DNA of 13,980 bases from JAWOJF01 sp046481785 (GCA_046481785.1 JAWOJF010000209.1:1-13980), one strand, 5' to 3'. Shown: positions 5,804 to 13,980, counted from the first letter of the stretch. Made by a program: numbers and translations. Notes: generated by a model not told the origin, from the letters alone.

Positions 5804-7307
5804 ATTTAAGAACTTTTCAATTATTGCAGTTTCGGCAGTAGTTTTATTTACCGCGGATACCTTCTCCCAGGTATTTGAAAGAGATTCAGTCCCTAAATAT
5901 TCCTATTCTACTATTCCTGAATTCTGGAACCAGATGGAAGATATTTTTGATGACCCGAATTTTAGCAATGCGCATTGGGGCGTAAGTATTCAGTCTCTTG
6001 AAACCGGTGAATACCTTTATAAAAGGAATGAGGATAAATTATTTATTCCTGCATCCACACTAAAATTATTTACAACATCAGCCGGACTAATAGCCCTGGG
6101 CGGTGAATACCGCTGGTCTACCCAGTTATATGCTAATGGCAAGATAGATGGTTCAATATTACAGGGTGATCTGGTTATTAGAGGAACCGGGGACCCTACA
6201 ATATCAGGCCGTTTTTATCAGAATGATATGCTATATGTCTTTAACCGCTGGGCAGACTCTCTTCTTGAATTAGGCATTGATGAGATTGAAGGGAACATTA
6301 TTGGTGATGATAATGAATTTGATGATATAGGGCTGGGCGCAGGCTGGGAATGGGATTATGGAAGCTACTGGTATTCTGCACCTTCTGGTGCAATTTCGTT
6401 TAATGATAACACTGTGGATATTTATGTTACTATTAATAAACAGGATAATTCACCACGCGTAACCATTGAACCTAAAACAAAATACGTAATTTTGCTTAAT
6501 AATGTGGTTACCGTCCCTGCCGATTCAATTACTTCAATAGATGTTTACAGGGAAAGAGGCACAAATGTTGTAAATGTTTTTGGCACAATCAAGATTAATT
6601 CTGATACTGTTAAAACATACGTTACTATTAATAACCCCACACAATATTCAATGGTAATTCTTAAGGATGTACTTGAAAAAAAAGGTATTCGAATTCATGG
6701 GTATCCTATTGATATAGATGATATGGCTAAAACCTTAAGTTATTCAAAAATGACACTATTGTTTACTCATTATTCCTATCCGCTGCGCGATGTAGTAAAA
6801 GTAATAAATAAAAATAGCCAGAACTTTGTAGCCGAACAGGTACTTAAAACAATTGGAATGGAAAAAGAATATTACGGCTCTGCTGAAAACGGAATTGAAG
6901 CTTCCCTGGAGATTTTCCGGGAGATGGGTATAAATCCCGAAGGAATGGTACTGGCAGATGGCAGCGGGCTTTCACGTTTAAACCTGGTAAGCCCCCGGCA
7001 TGTTATTACTTTGCTTAATTATATGTTTAAGAGCAAACATTTTACATCCTTTTATAACTCACTGCCTATAGCAGGTATAGACGGTTCTCTTGGTACCCGG
7101 CTGAAAAATACCCGTGCGGAAGGTAAAATAAGAGCTAAACCAGGCTTCCTGGAAAATGTACGAAACCTATCCGGTTATGCATATACGGGTGATAATGAAC
7201 CGGTAGCTTTTGTAATTTTTGCAAATAATTTTAATGTACCGGTTAAACTAGCTGAAAATATTCAGGATCTTGTATGTTTACGCCTGGCAAATTTCAGGAG
7301 AAAGTAA
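5793..7307 (+). CDS. dacB: PBP4-type D-alanyl-D-alanine carboxypeptidase/endopeptidase (peptidase S13) with KPG motif
   Basis: This S13-family low-molecular-mass penicillin-binding protein trims or cleaves peptidoglycan cross-links in the periplasm. An N-terminal signal peptide (basic residues 4-6, hydrophobic 8-20, likely cleavage near FSQ at 24-26) exports it. The active-site motifs are S88-T-L-K91 (SxxK) and S342-Q-N344 (SxN). The 'DGSGLSR' block at 389-395 and the family-type 'IRAK..GFLENVRNLSGY' block follow. The third motif, normally K-T-G, reads K449-P-G here. The insertion domain between the first two motifs (about 120-330) is of normal size, and 504 aa is typical. The ATG overlaps the end of the pseudouridine synthase gene by 11 bases. 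Whether the Pro for Thr change lowers activity or is a subfamily trait is not clear. Confidence 0.92.
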   Translation: MANRFKNFSIIAVSAVVLFTADTFSQVFERDSVPKYSYSTIPEFWNQMEDIFDDPNFSNAHWGVSIQSLETGEYLYKRNEDKLFIPASTLKLFTTSAGLIALGGEYRWSTQLYANGKIDGSILQGDLVIRGTGDPTISGRFYQNDMLYVFNRWADSLLELGIDEIEGNIIGDDNEFDDIGLGAGWEWDYGSYWYSAPSGAISFNDNTVDIYVTINKQDNSPRVTIEPKTKYVILLNNVVTVPADSITSIDVYRERGTNVVNVFGTIKINSDTVKTYVTINNPTQYSMVILKDVLEKKGIRIHGYPIDIDDMAKTLSYSKMTLLFTHYSYPLRDVVKVINKNSQNFVAEQVLKTIGMEKEYYGSAENGIEASLEIFREMGINPEGMVLADGSGLSRLNLVSPRHVITLLNYMFKSKHFTSFYNSLPIAGIDGSLGTRLKNTRAEGKIRAKPGFLENVRNLSGYAYTGDNEPVAFVIFANNFNVPVKLAENIQDLVCLRLANFRRK

Positions 7308-7381
7308 GCGGACAATAAACTGGTTTTACTGGTCGGTACTTATAGAAATAAATATTTAATAGATTAATCCGGAGGAACTTA

Positions 7382-8890
7382 GTGGATAACAGTGCATCGC
7401 AGGATATCAATGTTCTGATTAGAAGAAGGTTTGAGGAACTGGAGGAATTAAAAGCTAAAGGTTTGGAGCCATTTGCTTACAACTTTAATGTGGATTCTGA
7501 TTCAGAAGATATAAAAAGTAATTATAAGGATGATGAGAAGAGGAATGTAAAGATTGCTGGACGAATTATGGCAATCCGCAGGATGGGAAAAGCTTCATTT
7601 ACTCATATACAGGATGATAAAGGAAGAATTCAGGTATACCTTAAAAAAGATGAAATAGGGGAGATATATGATGCATTCCGGTTAATGGATATTGGTGATA
7701 TTATCGGGGTTACCGGATATGTTTTTAAAACCAAAACCGGTGAAATTTCTGTCCATGCCGAATCTTTAACATTACTTTCAAAATCGCTAAAACCTTTGCC
7801 AATTGCCAAAGAAGTTATTGATGAACAGGGAAATAAAGTGATTTTTGACCAGTTTGCCGATAAAGAACTTAGATACCGGCAGAGATATGTGGATCTTATT
7901 GTTAATCCGCAGATAAAAGACACCTTTGTTAAAAGAAGCAGGATAATTTCTTCTATGAGAAGTTTTCTTGATAAACATGGTTACCTTGAAGTTGAAACAC
8001 CGGTACTTCAGCCCTTATATGGCGGTGCCGCTGCCCGCCCTTTTGTAACACACCATAATGCACTTGATACTGCTCTCTATCTTAGGATAGCCGATGAACT
8101 TTATCTGAAAAGATTAATTGTCGGTGGTTTTAACGGAGTATATGAGATAAGTAAGGATTTCAGAAATGAAGGGATGGACAGGACCCACAATCCCGAATTT
8201 ACTATGATGGAACTATATGTTCCTTATAAAGATTATGAATGGATGATGACTTTTGTTGAAAACATGATTACATCTATCTGTATGAGTGTTTTTGGTACAT
8301 TGGATTTTGAATACGAGGAACATAAAATTAATTTTGCTGCACCATGGAAAAGGGTATCTATGGTGGAATCTATAAAAGAGAAAACGGGTCTGGATATACT
8401 TTCTGCTTCATCCGATGAGTTAAAAGAAGCTGCTAAGAAACTGGGTATTGATATTAAAAATGTTGAGGGAAGAGCAAAATATATTGATGAAATATTTAGT
8501 GCGGCTGTCCAGCCGGACTTAATCCAGCCGACTTATGTAATAGATTACCCTGTTGAACTTTCTCCGCTTGCAAAAAAACACAGATCAAAACCCGGACTTG
8601 TAGAACGGTTTGAAGCCTATGTTGCAGGCAGGGAAATTGCAAATGCATTTTCGGAATTAAATGATCCCGTGGATCAGAAAACAAGGTTTGAACAGCAGGT
8701 TAAAATGCGTGAAGAAGGAGACGAAGAAGCTCACCAGATTGATGAGGATTTTATCAGGTCACTGGAATATGGAATGCCTCCAACTGCCGGGTTGGGAATC
8801 GGGATTGATCGTCTTGTTATGTTGTTAACAAACCAGTCTTCTATAAGAGACGTAATTTTCTTCCCTCAAATGAAGCCGGAAGTTAAATAA
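7382..8890 (+). CDS. lysS: lysyl-tRNA synthetase, class II
   Basis: This enzyme charges tRNA-Lys. The 502-aa length matches bacterial LysRS. An N-terminal OB-fold anticodon-binding domain occupies about residues 55-135 ('VKIAGRIMAIRRMGKASF' at 56-73). The class II catalytic core follows: motif 1 around 185-210, 'GGAAARPFVTHHNALD' (214-229), motif 2 with R261 in 'FRNEGMDRTHNPEFTMMELY' (260-279), and motif 3 with R477 in 'GLGIGIDRLVMLL' (470-482). All look intact. The start is GTG at 7382, chosen because GGAGG at 7371-7375 lies 6 bases upstream. A 74-base gap separates it from the PBP4 gene. It ends before a hairpin, so the transcript probably stops there. No duplicate synthetase or LysU-like feature is visible. 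Confidence 0.97.
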   Translation: MDNSASQDINVLIRRRFEELEELKAKGLEPFAYNFNVDSDSEDIKSNYKDDEKRNVKIAGRIMAIRRMGKASFTHIQDDKGRIQVYLKKDEIGEIYDAFRLMDIGDIIGVTGYVFKTKTGEISVHAESLTLLSKSLKPLPIAKEVIDEQGNKVIFDQFADKELRYRQRYVDLIVNPQIKDTFVKRSRIISSMRSFLDKHGYLEVETPVLQPLYGGAAARPFVTHHNALDTALYLRIADELYLKRLIVGGFNGVYEISKDFRNEGMDRTHNPEFTMMELYVPYKDYEWMMTFVENMITSICMSVFGTLDFEYEEHKINFAAPWKRVSMVESIKEKTGLDILSASSDELKEAAKKLGIDIKNVEGRAKYIDEIFSAAVQPDLIQPTYVIDYPVELSPLAKKHRSKPGLVERFEAYVAGREIANAFSELNDPVDQKTRFEQQVKMREEGDEEAHQIDEDFIRSLEYGMPPTAGLGIGIDRLVMLLTNQSSIRDVIFFPQMKPEVK

Positions 8891-8920
8891 AGAGACAAAG
8901 CATTTGACTATTATCTTACT

Positions 8921-8955
8921 AAATGTTTGAATATTTTATTTCAAACATTTTTATA
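8921..8955 (+). terminator. hairpin terminator after lysS
   Basis: AAATGTTTGAA (8921-8931) is perfectly complementary to TTCAAACATTT (8940-8950), giving an 11-bp stem with an 8-base loop. The 3' arm ends in a run of T (8948-8952). It lies 30 bases after the lysS stop and 10 bases before the next ATG, so it may end lysS transcription or attenuate read-through. The stem is AT-rich and weak, and an operator role is possible. Confidence 0.55.
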
Positions 8956-8960
8956 ATTTT

Positions 8961-9917
8961 ATGAATTTTATTAAAGTACTCATTTTTGTTTTATTTGCTG
9001 CCGTACAGATTATTCCTCAGGAAAAAAGTATTGTAAGTATAGAAAGCACCAAAAGCAGTAATACTATTCCCGAATATTCAAACGATGCTAAAATTCCTTT
9101 ATCATTAACTCCCCATGTTGCGCCCGTTGATAAGATTGATCCACTTCGTACGGAATTAGATTATAAAATGCTTGCCGGGGTAGGAGCCGCAACAATAGGA
9201 ATGGGATATTTTATTCATAGATATCAGCAGCAGGCATGGTGGACTAACCAGAGCAGAAAATTTCGTTTCCAGAATGATCCCACTTATGCCCTTGGAATAG
9301 ATAAAGCTGGTCATTTTTTCGGCGGTGCTCTTCTTGCTCATGCTTTTTCAGGGGCACTTGAGGCTGCCAATATGCAATCAGAACCTGCCGCAATTTGGGG
9401 AACATCTTTATCTATCCTTTTTGAAATGTATGTTGAAATTTATGACGGTTTTGGCCCCGAGTGGGGTTTTAGCCCTGGAGATGCAATTGCTGATGTTCTT
9501 GGTGCGGGTTTTACTTTAAGCCAGTACTATTTTCCTTTTATGAAAAATTTTCAGGCTAAAGTCAGTTATTATCCTTCGCAGAAAATGAGAGACGGCCTAC
9601 ATAAGGGAAATGCTATTGATGATTATGAAGGACAAAAATACTGGTTAAGTGTACGTGTAAGAAATTTTCTTCCTAAAGAAGCTGCCGAAATTTGGCCCGA
9701 ATGGCTGAATATTGCCGGCGGTGTTGGAATCAGAAATATGGATGGTGCAGGCGGCGGCAGCAGGGATTTTTACCTGGCTCTTGATCTTGATGCCGAAGCC
9801 ATTCCGCTTTATGGCGGCGTTTGGCAGTTTGTAAAAAACACACTTAACTATATCCACTTTCCAATGCCTGCTGTTAGGTTCGGAAAAGATTCGGCGTTTT
9901 TCGTTTTTATGTTTTAA
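8961..9917 (+). CDS. DUF2279-like exported protein
   Basis: The 318-aa protein begins with a signal-peptide-like segment (Lys5, hydrophobic 6-18, then polar), so it is probably exported. No lipobox Cys is seen. Its core (about 65-190) contains a hydrophobic glycine-rich stretch (71-83), 'GIDKAGHFFGGALLAHAF' at 112-129 and 'EIYDGFGPEWGFSPGDAIAD' at 159-178, the Asp/His/Glu pattern of the DUF2279 predicted periplasmic lipoprotein family. The function of that family is unknown. The C-terminal ~120 residues, beginning 'VSYYPSQKMRDG', look beta-strand-rich with aromatic ends, and the final residues (AFFVFMF) resemble an outer-membrane strand. The start at 8961 has only a weak ribosome site. The hairpin just upstream makes independent expression uncertain. 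Confidence 0.72.
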   Translation: MNFIKVLIFVLFAAVQIIPQEKSIVSIESTKSSNTIPEYSNDAKIPLSLTPHVAPVDKIDPLRTELDYKMLAGVGAATIGMGYFIHRYQQQAWWTNQSRKFRFQNDPTYALGIDKAGHFFGGALLAHAFSGALEAANMQSEPAAIWGTSLSILFEMYVEIYDGFGPEWGFSPGDAIADVLGAGFTLSQYYFPFMKNFQAKVSYYPSQKMRDGLHKGNAIDDYEGQKYWLSVRVRNFLPKEAAEIWPEWLNIAGGVGIRNMDGAGGGSRDFYLALDLDAEAIPLYGGVWQFVKNTLNYIHFPMPAVRFGKDSAFFVFMF

Positions 9918-9995
9918 ACCTTAATCGGTAATTACGGATATGATAAATTACATAAAGCACTAAAATAAAATTCTTCTATATTACTAAGGAACCTT

Positions 9996-10724
9996 TTGAA
10001 GTACAGCATAATCATTCCCACACTAAATGAAGAAAGACTTCTTCCCAATTTATTAAATCAGTTAAATAATAAACATTTCCGCAGTAAATTTGACCTGGAG
10101 ATAATTATATCAGACGGCGGCAGCATCGATAAAACTATAGAAATAGCGCAAAAGAATTGTGACATTGTTAAGATTCATAGTAATAAACACCGACAGAATA
10201 TAGCTGAAGGGCGAAATGAAGGTGCTAAACTTGCATCGGGTGATGTACTTGTCTTTATTAATGCCGATATAATTTTCCCGGATATAGATATTTTTTTCAG
10301 TTTCCTTAATGATAAATTTATAAATAGCTCCTATCTTGCAATGACATGCAATGTAAAAGTTTTCCCGGAAGAAGAAATACTGGCGGACAAACTCTTTCAT
10401 GTTGGATATAATAAATATTTTAAATTGTTAAATTCACTTGGGATAGGGATGGGGAGGGGGGAATGCCAGGTTATCTGGAAAAATGTTTTTAACGGGGTAA
10501 ATGGTTATAACAAGGAAATTACTGCCGGCGAAGATTTCGATCTTTTCAGGCGAATAAGAAAAAAAGGGAGAATCCTTTTTGCAAGTAATATATGCGTCTA
10601 TGAATCCCCGAGACGGTATCGAAAATTAGGATATTCCGGTGTAACATGGTCATGGATTAAAAACGGGTTTTCTGTCTTCCTGAAAAGCAAGTCAATCTCT
10701 AAAGAATGGGAGCAGGTTAGATAA
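9996..10724 (+). CDS. family 2 glycosyltransferase
   Basis: This 242-aa GT-A-fold enzyme probably transfers a sugar from a nucleotide-sugar to an envelope acceptor; donor and acceptor cannot be read. It starts with TTG at 9996, supported by AAGGA at 9986-9990 and by the immediate GT2 opening 'KYSIIIPTLNEERLLPNLL'. Conserved parts are 'DGGSIDKT' (40-47), 'GRNEGAKLASGDVLVFINAD' (72-91) with N89-A-D91 in the DxD position, and 'GEDFDLFRRI' (178-187), which carries the usual acidic pair. The C-terminus (about 195-242) is basic ('SPRRYRKLGY') with no clear transmembrane helix, so it is cytoplasmic or peripheral. A 78-base gap separates it from the DUF2279 gene and 156 bases from the radical SAM gene. 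Confidence 0.88.
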   Translation: MKYSIIIPTLNEERLLPNLLNQLNNKHFRSKFDLEIIISDGGSIDKTIEIAQKNCDIVKIHSNKHRQNIAEGRNEGAKLASGDVLVFINADIIFPDIDIFFSFLNDKFINSSYLAMTCNVKVFPEEEILADKLFHVGYNKYFKLLNSLGIGMGRGECQVIWKNVFNGVNGYNKEITAGEDFDLFRRIRKKGRILFASNICVYESPRRYRKLGYSGVTWSWIKNGFSVFLKSKSISKEWEQVR

Positions 10725-10880
10725 ATTTCAATCTCCATGGTTTATCCTTAACATTGGAGGTTTGGTACTTCTCATTTTTGGCAGCAAAAGATTTCACTGT
10801 TGTACCCATCATTATTAGTTTGAGTAGTAATAAAATTTTTGATATTTTGACAGACTTAAGATGAAAACTAAGGCTATAAT

Positions 10881-11918
10881 TTGAACTCATTCCTTTTCCA
10901 GGCTTATTTATCCGTATGGCAAAAATTACCTGCCAGGATTCAAAATAAAATATTTGAGAAGTTAAAAAGTAATTTTAACACCAATACCCTAAAACCCAGG
11001 CCCCCTAAGGCAGCTATTATAGATCCAATAAATATTTGTAACCTCGATTGCCCCCTCTGTGCATCTAAAAATCAGGATTATGAAAAAGGGAAAATGTCTT
11101 TTGATACATTTAAGATGGTTCTGGATAAGATGCCTTCCTTAAAACTGATAATATTGTTCAACTGGGGTGAACCACTGCTTCACCATGAGATCTTTAATAT
11201 TATAAAAGAATCTGTTTCAAGGAATATTTATACAATTACTCATACTAATTTCAGCCTTAAACAGAAACCCGAATTTTTTGAAAAGCTGGTATTATCAGGA
11301 CTGCATCAACTTGTATTATCTGTAGATGGTGCCTCACAGGAAACGTATGAAAAGTACAGGGTGAAGGGAAATTTTAACTGGGTTATTGAAAACATAAAAC
11401 ATACTGTTGCTGCTAAAAAAAGATTAAAAAAACGGGACCCGAAAATTGTCTGGAAATTTATAGTAAATAAATACAATGAGCATGAAATTAATTATGCAAA
11501 ACAGCTTGCCGGTGAACTTGGAATTGAAATTATTTTTGAAAAGATGGGGCTTGCCGATGATATACCGGACACTCAGTTCTCCGGAACTTTAGCAGAGAGA
11601 AAAGAACAGTGGCTTCCTGCTAATAAGGGATTTATCCTTCCGTATTATCTTAACGGAAAATACACCCCGATGAATGAAACCCCGTGTAATCAGCTTTTTA
11701 AATCAACAGTTATAAATCCTGATGGTAAAATTACTCCATGCTGCTGGGTTACAAGTAAAGAAAATGTTTGGGGAGACCTTACAAAGGAATCTTTTGAAGA
11801 CATCTGGTATAATGAAAAATACCAGTACTCAAGAAGTCTGTTTAATAATATCACATTTAAAGGTAAAACAAATCATTCCGTTTGCACAAAGTGCGAAATA
11901 TATAAACGTAAAAAATAG
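10881..11918 (+). CDS. radical SAM protein with SPASM-like C-terminus
   Basis: Radical SAM enzymes use a [4Fe-4S] cluster to cleave S-adenosylmethionine and start radical chemistry. The canonical C53-x3-C57-x2-C60 motif lies in 'DPINICNLDCPLC' (48-60), with 'WGEPLLHHEI' (95-104) as the GEP-type SAM-binding loop. The C-terminal part has C269, C287-C288, C335 and C338, a SPASM-like set able to hold one or two auxiliary clusters; 'NPDGKITPCCW' (279-289) and the terminal 'CTKC' are typical. SPASM enzymes act on peptides, proteins or small envelope precursors; no precursor peptide is seen nearby. The start is TTG at 10881, preceded by AAGG at 10870-10873. A stop at 10869-10871 lies in the same frame, so no earlier start exists. 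The role is inferred from neighbours only. Confidence 0.85.
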   Translation: MNSFLFQAYLSVWQKLPARIQNKIFEKLKSNFNTNTLKPRPPKAAIIDPINICNLDCPLCASKNQDYEKGKMSFDTFKMVLDKMPSLKLIILFNWGEPLLHHEIFNIIKESVSRNIYTITHTNFSLKQKPEFFEKLVLSGLHQLVLSVDGASQETYEKYRVKGNFNWVIENIKHTVAAKKRLKKRDPKIVWKFIVNKYNEHEINYAKQLAGELGIEIIFEKMGLADDIPDTQFSGTLAERKEQWLPANKGFILPYYLNGKYTPMNETPCNQLFKSTVINPDGKITPCCWVTSKENVWGDLTKESFEDIWYNEKYQYSRSLFNNITFKGKTNHSVCTKCEIYKRKK

Positions 11919-11929
11919 ATAACCCCGAA

Positions 11930-13627
11930 ATGAAACCTTCTAACATTTGCATTCTCAATTTTAAAATTCTTTTACTCCTGGTTTTTCTTTTTCCTGCTGC
12001 TGCTATCGGGCAGGCAGAGTATGTAAGGGTTGATAATCCGGTTTATAATTTTCTTGAAAGAATGGGTGCTCTTAATATTATCACCGGTTACAACAAATTT
12101 GAAATTCCTAAAACAAGAAAAGAAGTTGCCGGCTATCTTAAACAAGCAGCCGCAGAAATTGGATCTCTGGACTATGTTGATAAAAATATTATAAGAGATT
12201 TTTACATAGAATTTCAGCCTGAATGGGGAAACGCAAGTGAAGATTCTCTTGTTAATACTCAATCTTTAATAGGAAAAGGTGAGTACCATTTATTTTCTCA
12301 AAATGAAAAATATCTTTTCTTTCATTCTGATACTGCCAGGTTTAACATTTATGTTAATCTTATTTCTGAAGGTGAAATGATATTCCATAATGATGATATT
12401 TCCGGCAGGAATTTATCTACTGCGCATGGTTATATAGGCGGGGAGATAAGAGGTACAGTATTGAATAAATTCGGCTTCTATATGAGAGGGATGCAGGGGA
12501 AAGTATTAGGCAATACAGAAGCAGCAAGGTTAAGAAAAGAAATTGAATATAATTTTAAGTATAATCTTCAACCCGATGAAGCTTTTTATGATGAGACTGA
12601 AGGGTATATAACTGCCGACTTTGACCTGGTAAAATTTAAATTAGGCAGAGACAGGATGAATATCGGGTACGGCCACATTAAACCCATACTTGGAAGCAAT
12701 TCGCCCATGTTCGATTACCTCTCATTAAAATTGAATTATGAATTCTTTAGTTTCTCTTTCTTTCACGGAAAATTGCTTGGAACAAGCAGTCTCGAATCTG
12801 ATCCGGTAACCGGTGAAGTTAACGTTGTGCAGGAAAAGTACCTTGCATATCACCGGATAGGGTTTGATATTTCAAAGCATATAAACTTTGGAATTGGTGA
12901 ACTGGTTGTGTATGGTGACAGGTCAATTGATTTATCCTATCTCAATCCTTTCAGCTTTTATAAATCAATTGAACATGCAAATCAGGACAGGGATAATTCT
13001 ATGCTGTTTTTTGATATTAACAACAATAGTATTGAAGGATTAGACCTTTATTCAACACTAATTATTGATGACATATCATATGGTAAAATAGGCAGCGGAT
13101 GGTGGGCTAATCAAACTCTTTTTAACCTGGGCCTCTATTCGGCTAATTTGTATAACATATTACCTTTGGATGTACGGTTTGACTATTATAGAATAGAACC
13201 ATATACTTTCACCCATAGATTACTGAGAAACAATTATACCAGTCAGGGGTATAATTTAAGTTCGGAGTTACAGCCAAACAGTGAAGTATTTTTCTGGCAG
13301 TTTAGTTACAGGTTTAATTACAGACTTAGTGCCGAAATAGGATTCCAATATGCAGTTCACGGTGCTAATCCGCTGGATGATGCAGGAAATGTAATTAAAA
13401 ATGTTGGCGGAGATATATCACTGGGGCACAGGTCATTTGATTCCGATTCTGTTTCATTTCTGGATGGTGAATTAGAGTACAAACGGAATATAACCTTCTC
13501 ATTAACTTATGAACCGGTAAATCAAATAATTTTCAGGTTATTTGCCGAATTAAAAAATGAACATCGTCAAGCATCTGTAAGGATAAAAGAAATAAATACT
13601 TTTTTAACCCTGGCACTTAAATTATAA
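11930..13627 (+). CDS. Wzi-like outer-membrane beta-barrel (capsule assembly type)
   Basis: The 565-aa protein has a clear signal peptide (Lys12, Leu/Val-rich 13-26, cleavage near GQA at 27-29). It then has a short alpha-helical region (about 30-95), followed by a long series of alternating-hydrophobicity strands with aromatic ends and a C-terminal strand ending Ala-Leu-Lys-Leu, as expected for an outer-membrane barrel. 'KFKLGRDRMNIGYGHIKPIL' (about 235-254) is the segment shared by capsule assembly Wzi-family proteins of Bacteroidota, where Wzi helps anchor capsule polysaccharide on the surface. The assignment is by recalled similarity. It begins 11 bases after the radical SAM stop, so the two are probably one transcript, and it ends 16 bases before the protease start. 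An unrelated porin-like role is possible. Confidence 0.68.
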   Translation: MKPSNICILNFKILLLLVFLFPAAAIGQAEYVRVDNPVYNFLERMGALNIITGYNKFEIPKTRKEVAGYLKQAAAEIGSLDYVDKNIIRDFYIEFQPEWGNASEDSLVNTQSLIGKGEYHLFSQNEKYLFFHSDTARFNIYVNLISEGEMIFHNDDISGRNLSTAHGYIGGEIRGTVLNKFGFYMRGMQGKVLGNTEAARLRKEIEYNFKYNLQPDEAFYDETEGYITADFDLVKFKLGRDRMNIGYGHIKPILGSNSPMFDYLSLKLNYEFFSFSFFHGKLLGTSSLESDPVTGEVNVVQEKYLAYHRIGFDISKHINFGIGELVVYGDRSIDLSYLNPFSFYKSIEHANQDRDNSMLFFDINNNSIEGLDLYSTLIIDDISYGKIGSGWWANQTLFNLGLYSANLYNILPLDVRFDYYRIEPYTFTHRLLRNNYTSQGYNLSSELQPNSEVFFWQFSYRFNYRLSAEIGFQYAVHGANPLDDAGNVIKNVGGDISLGHRSFDSDSVSFLDGELEYKRNITFSLTYEPVNQIIFRLFAELKNEHRQASVRIKEINTFLTLALKL

Positions 13628-13643
13628 ACGCTCAGGAGCAGAT

Positions 13644-13980
13644 ATGAATCAGAGAAAATTTAAAATACCCTTTGGAATAATTATTCTTACACTGGGAATT
13701 GTACTTGGAATCCAAATTGAAAAAGTTTTTTCCGGTGACAACCTGAGAGACAGTATTATTAAATTTAATGATGTACTTACCTATACCGAAAAATATTATG
13801 TAGAAGAAGTTGATACACAAAAACTGGTTGAAGCTGCAATTAACGGTATGCTGGAAAAATTAGATCCTCATTCTGTTTACATAACTGCAAAACAAATGGA
13901 ATCCGTTGAAGATTATTTCAAAGGAAATTTTGAAGGAATAGGAATTGAGTTTCAGATAATTGATGATACCTTAACAGTTG
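13644..13980 (+). CDS. S41-family C-terminal processing peptidase, N-terminal part (3' end outside window)
   Basis: Only the first 112 residues are in view. They contain a basic start, an uncleaved-signal-like hydrophobic helix (about 9-25) and then the N-terminal helical domain of CtpA/Prc-type proteases: 'FNDVLTYTEKYYVEEVDTQK' (about 39-58), 'NGMLEKLDPHSVYITAKQM' (about 65-83), and the start of the PDZ domain, 'GIGIEF'. Such enzymes cut proteins near their C-termini in the periplasm and are membrane-tethered. The catalytic Ser/Lys are beyond the window. AGGAG at 13634-13638 lies 5 bases before the ATG. The start is 16 bases after the barrel gene stop, so co-transcription with it is likely. 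Confidence 0.92.
   Translation, partial: MNQRKFKIPFGIIILTLGIVLGIQIEKVFSGDNLRDSIIKFNDVLTYTEKYYVEEVDTQKLVEAAINGMLEKLDPHSVYITAKQMESVEDYFKGNFEGIGIEFQIIDDTLTV

Noticed and set aside
8904..8957. TTGACT (8904) and TATAAT (8952) as a promoter for the DUF2279-like gene
   Set aside because: The hexamers are over 40 bases apart and the TATAAT lies only 3 bases before the ATG, so they cannot act together as a normal promoter.
10730..10762. Imperfect AATCTCCA/TGGAGGTT hairpin after the glycosyltransferase gene
   Set aside because: The 17-base loop, one wobble pair and no T-run directly after it make a terminator unlikely; I see no other strong signal in this 156-base gap.

Overview
This AT-rich window carries 15 protein-coding genes, all on the + strand. 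The first and last genes are cut by the window edges. I saw no rRNA, tRNA, CRISPR array, insertion sequence or phage gene. The gene families suggest the Bacteroidota/Chlorobi/Ignavibacteriota group, most likely an Ignavibacteria-like bacterium: a DUF3857/DUF3858-type transglutaminase protein, a Wzi-like outer-membrane barrel, an S41 processing peptidase, an ORFan-style HNH protein beginning with an 'NGK..VLxLNQSYEPL'-like block, and frequent TTG/GTG starts. This placement is inferred from protein style, because I could not run a search. Several proteins have signal peptides and one is a predicted outer-membrane barrel, so the cell is Gram-negative.

Layout. 1-674 is the C-terminal end of a transglutaminase-like/DUF3857 protein. 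809-1546 holds a 66-aa two-helix membrane protein and an HNH endonuclease-like protein in the same frame. They are separated by one TAA, and the HNH gene has no ATG/GTG/TTG at its conserved N-terminus. 1597-2589 is a compact type II toxin-antitoxin operon with an Xre/DUF2384 antitoxin, a RES-domain NAD-attacking toxin and a palindrome inside the promoter. 2703-7307 is a tightly packed housekeeping operon: trpS, scpA, scpB, an RluB-type pseudouridine synthase and a PBP4-type D,D-peptidase. lysS follows at 7382-8890 with its own strong ribosome binding site and ends in a hairpin.

8961 to the end is an envelope-oriented region: a DUF2279-like exported protein, a family 2 glycosyltransferase, a radical SAM protein with a SPASM-like C-terminus, a Wzi-like barrel and the start of a C-terminal processing protease. 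The glycosyltransferase, barrel and perhaps the radical SAM enzyme could act on a surface polysaccharide or other envelope product, but this rests on neighbourhood alone.

The points most worth checking are the missing start of the HNH gene, the TA operon and its operator, a TrpRS with a cysteine pattern like the [4Fe-4S] type, a PBP4 homologue whose third active-site motif is KPG instead of KTG, and the radical SAM/glycosyltransferase/barrel group. Nothing in the window proves an entirely new system. No intergenic gap exceeds 160 bases.
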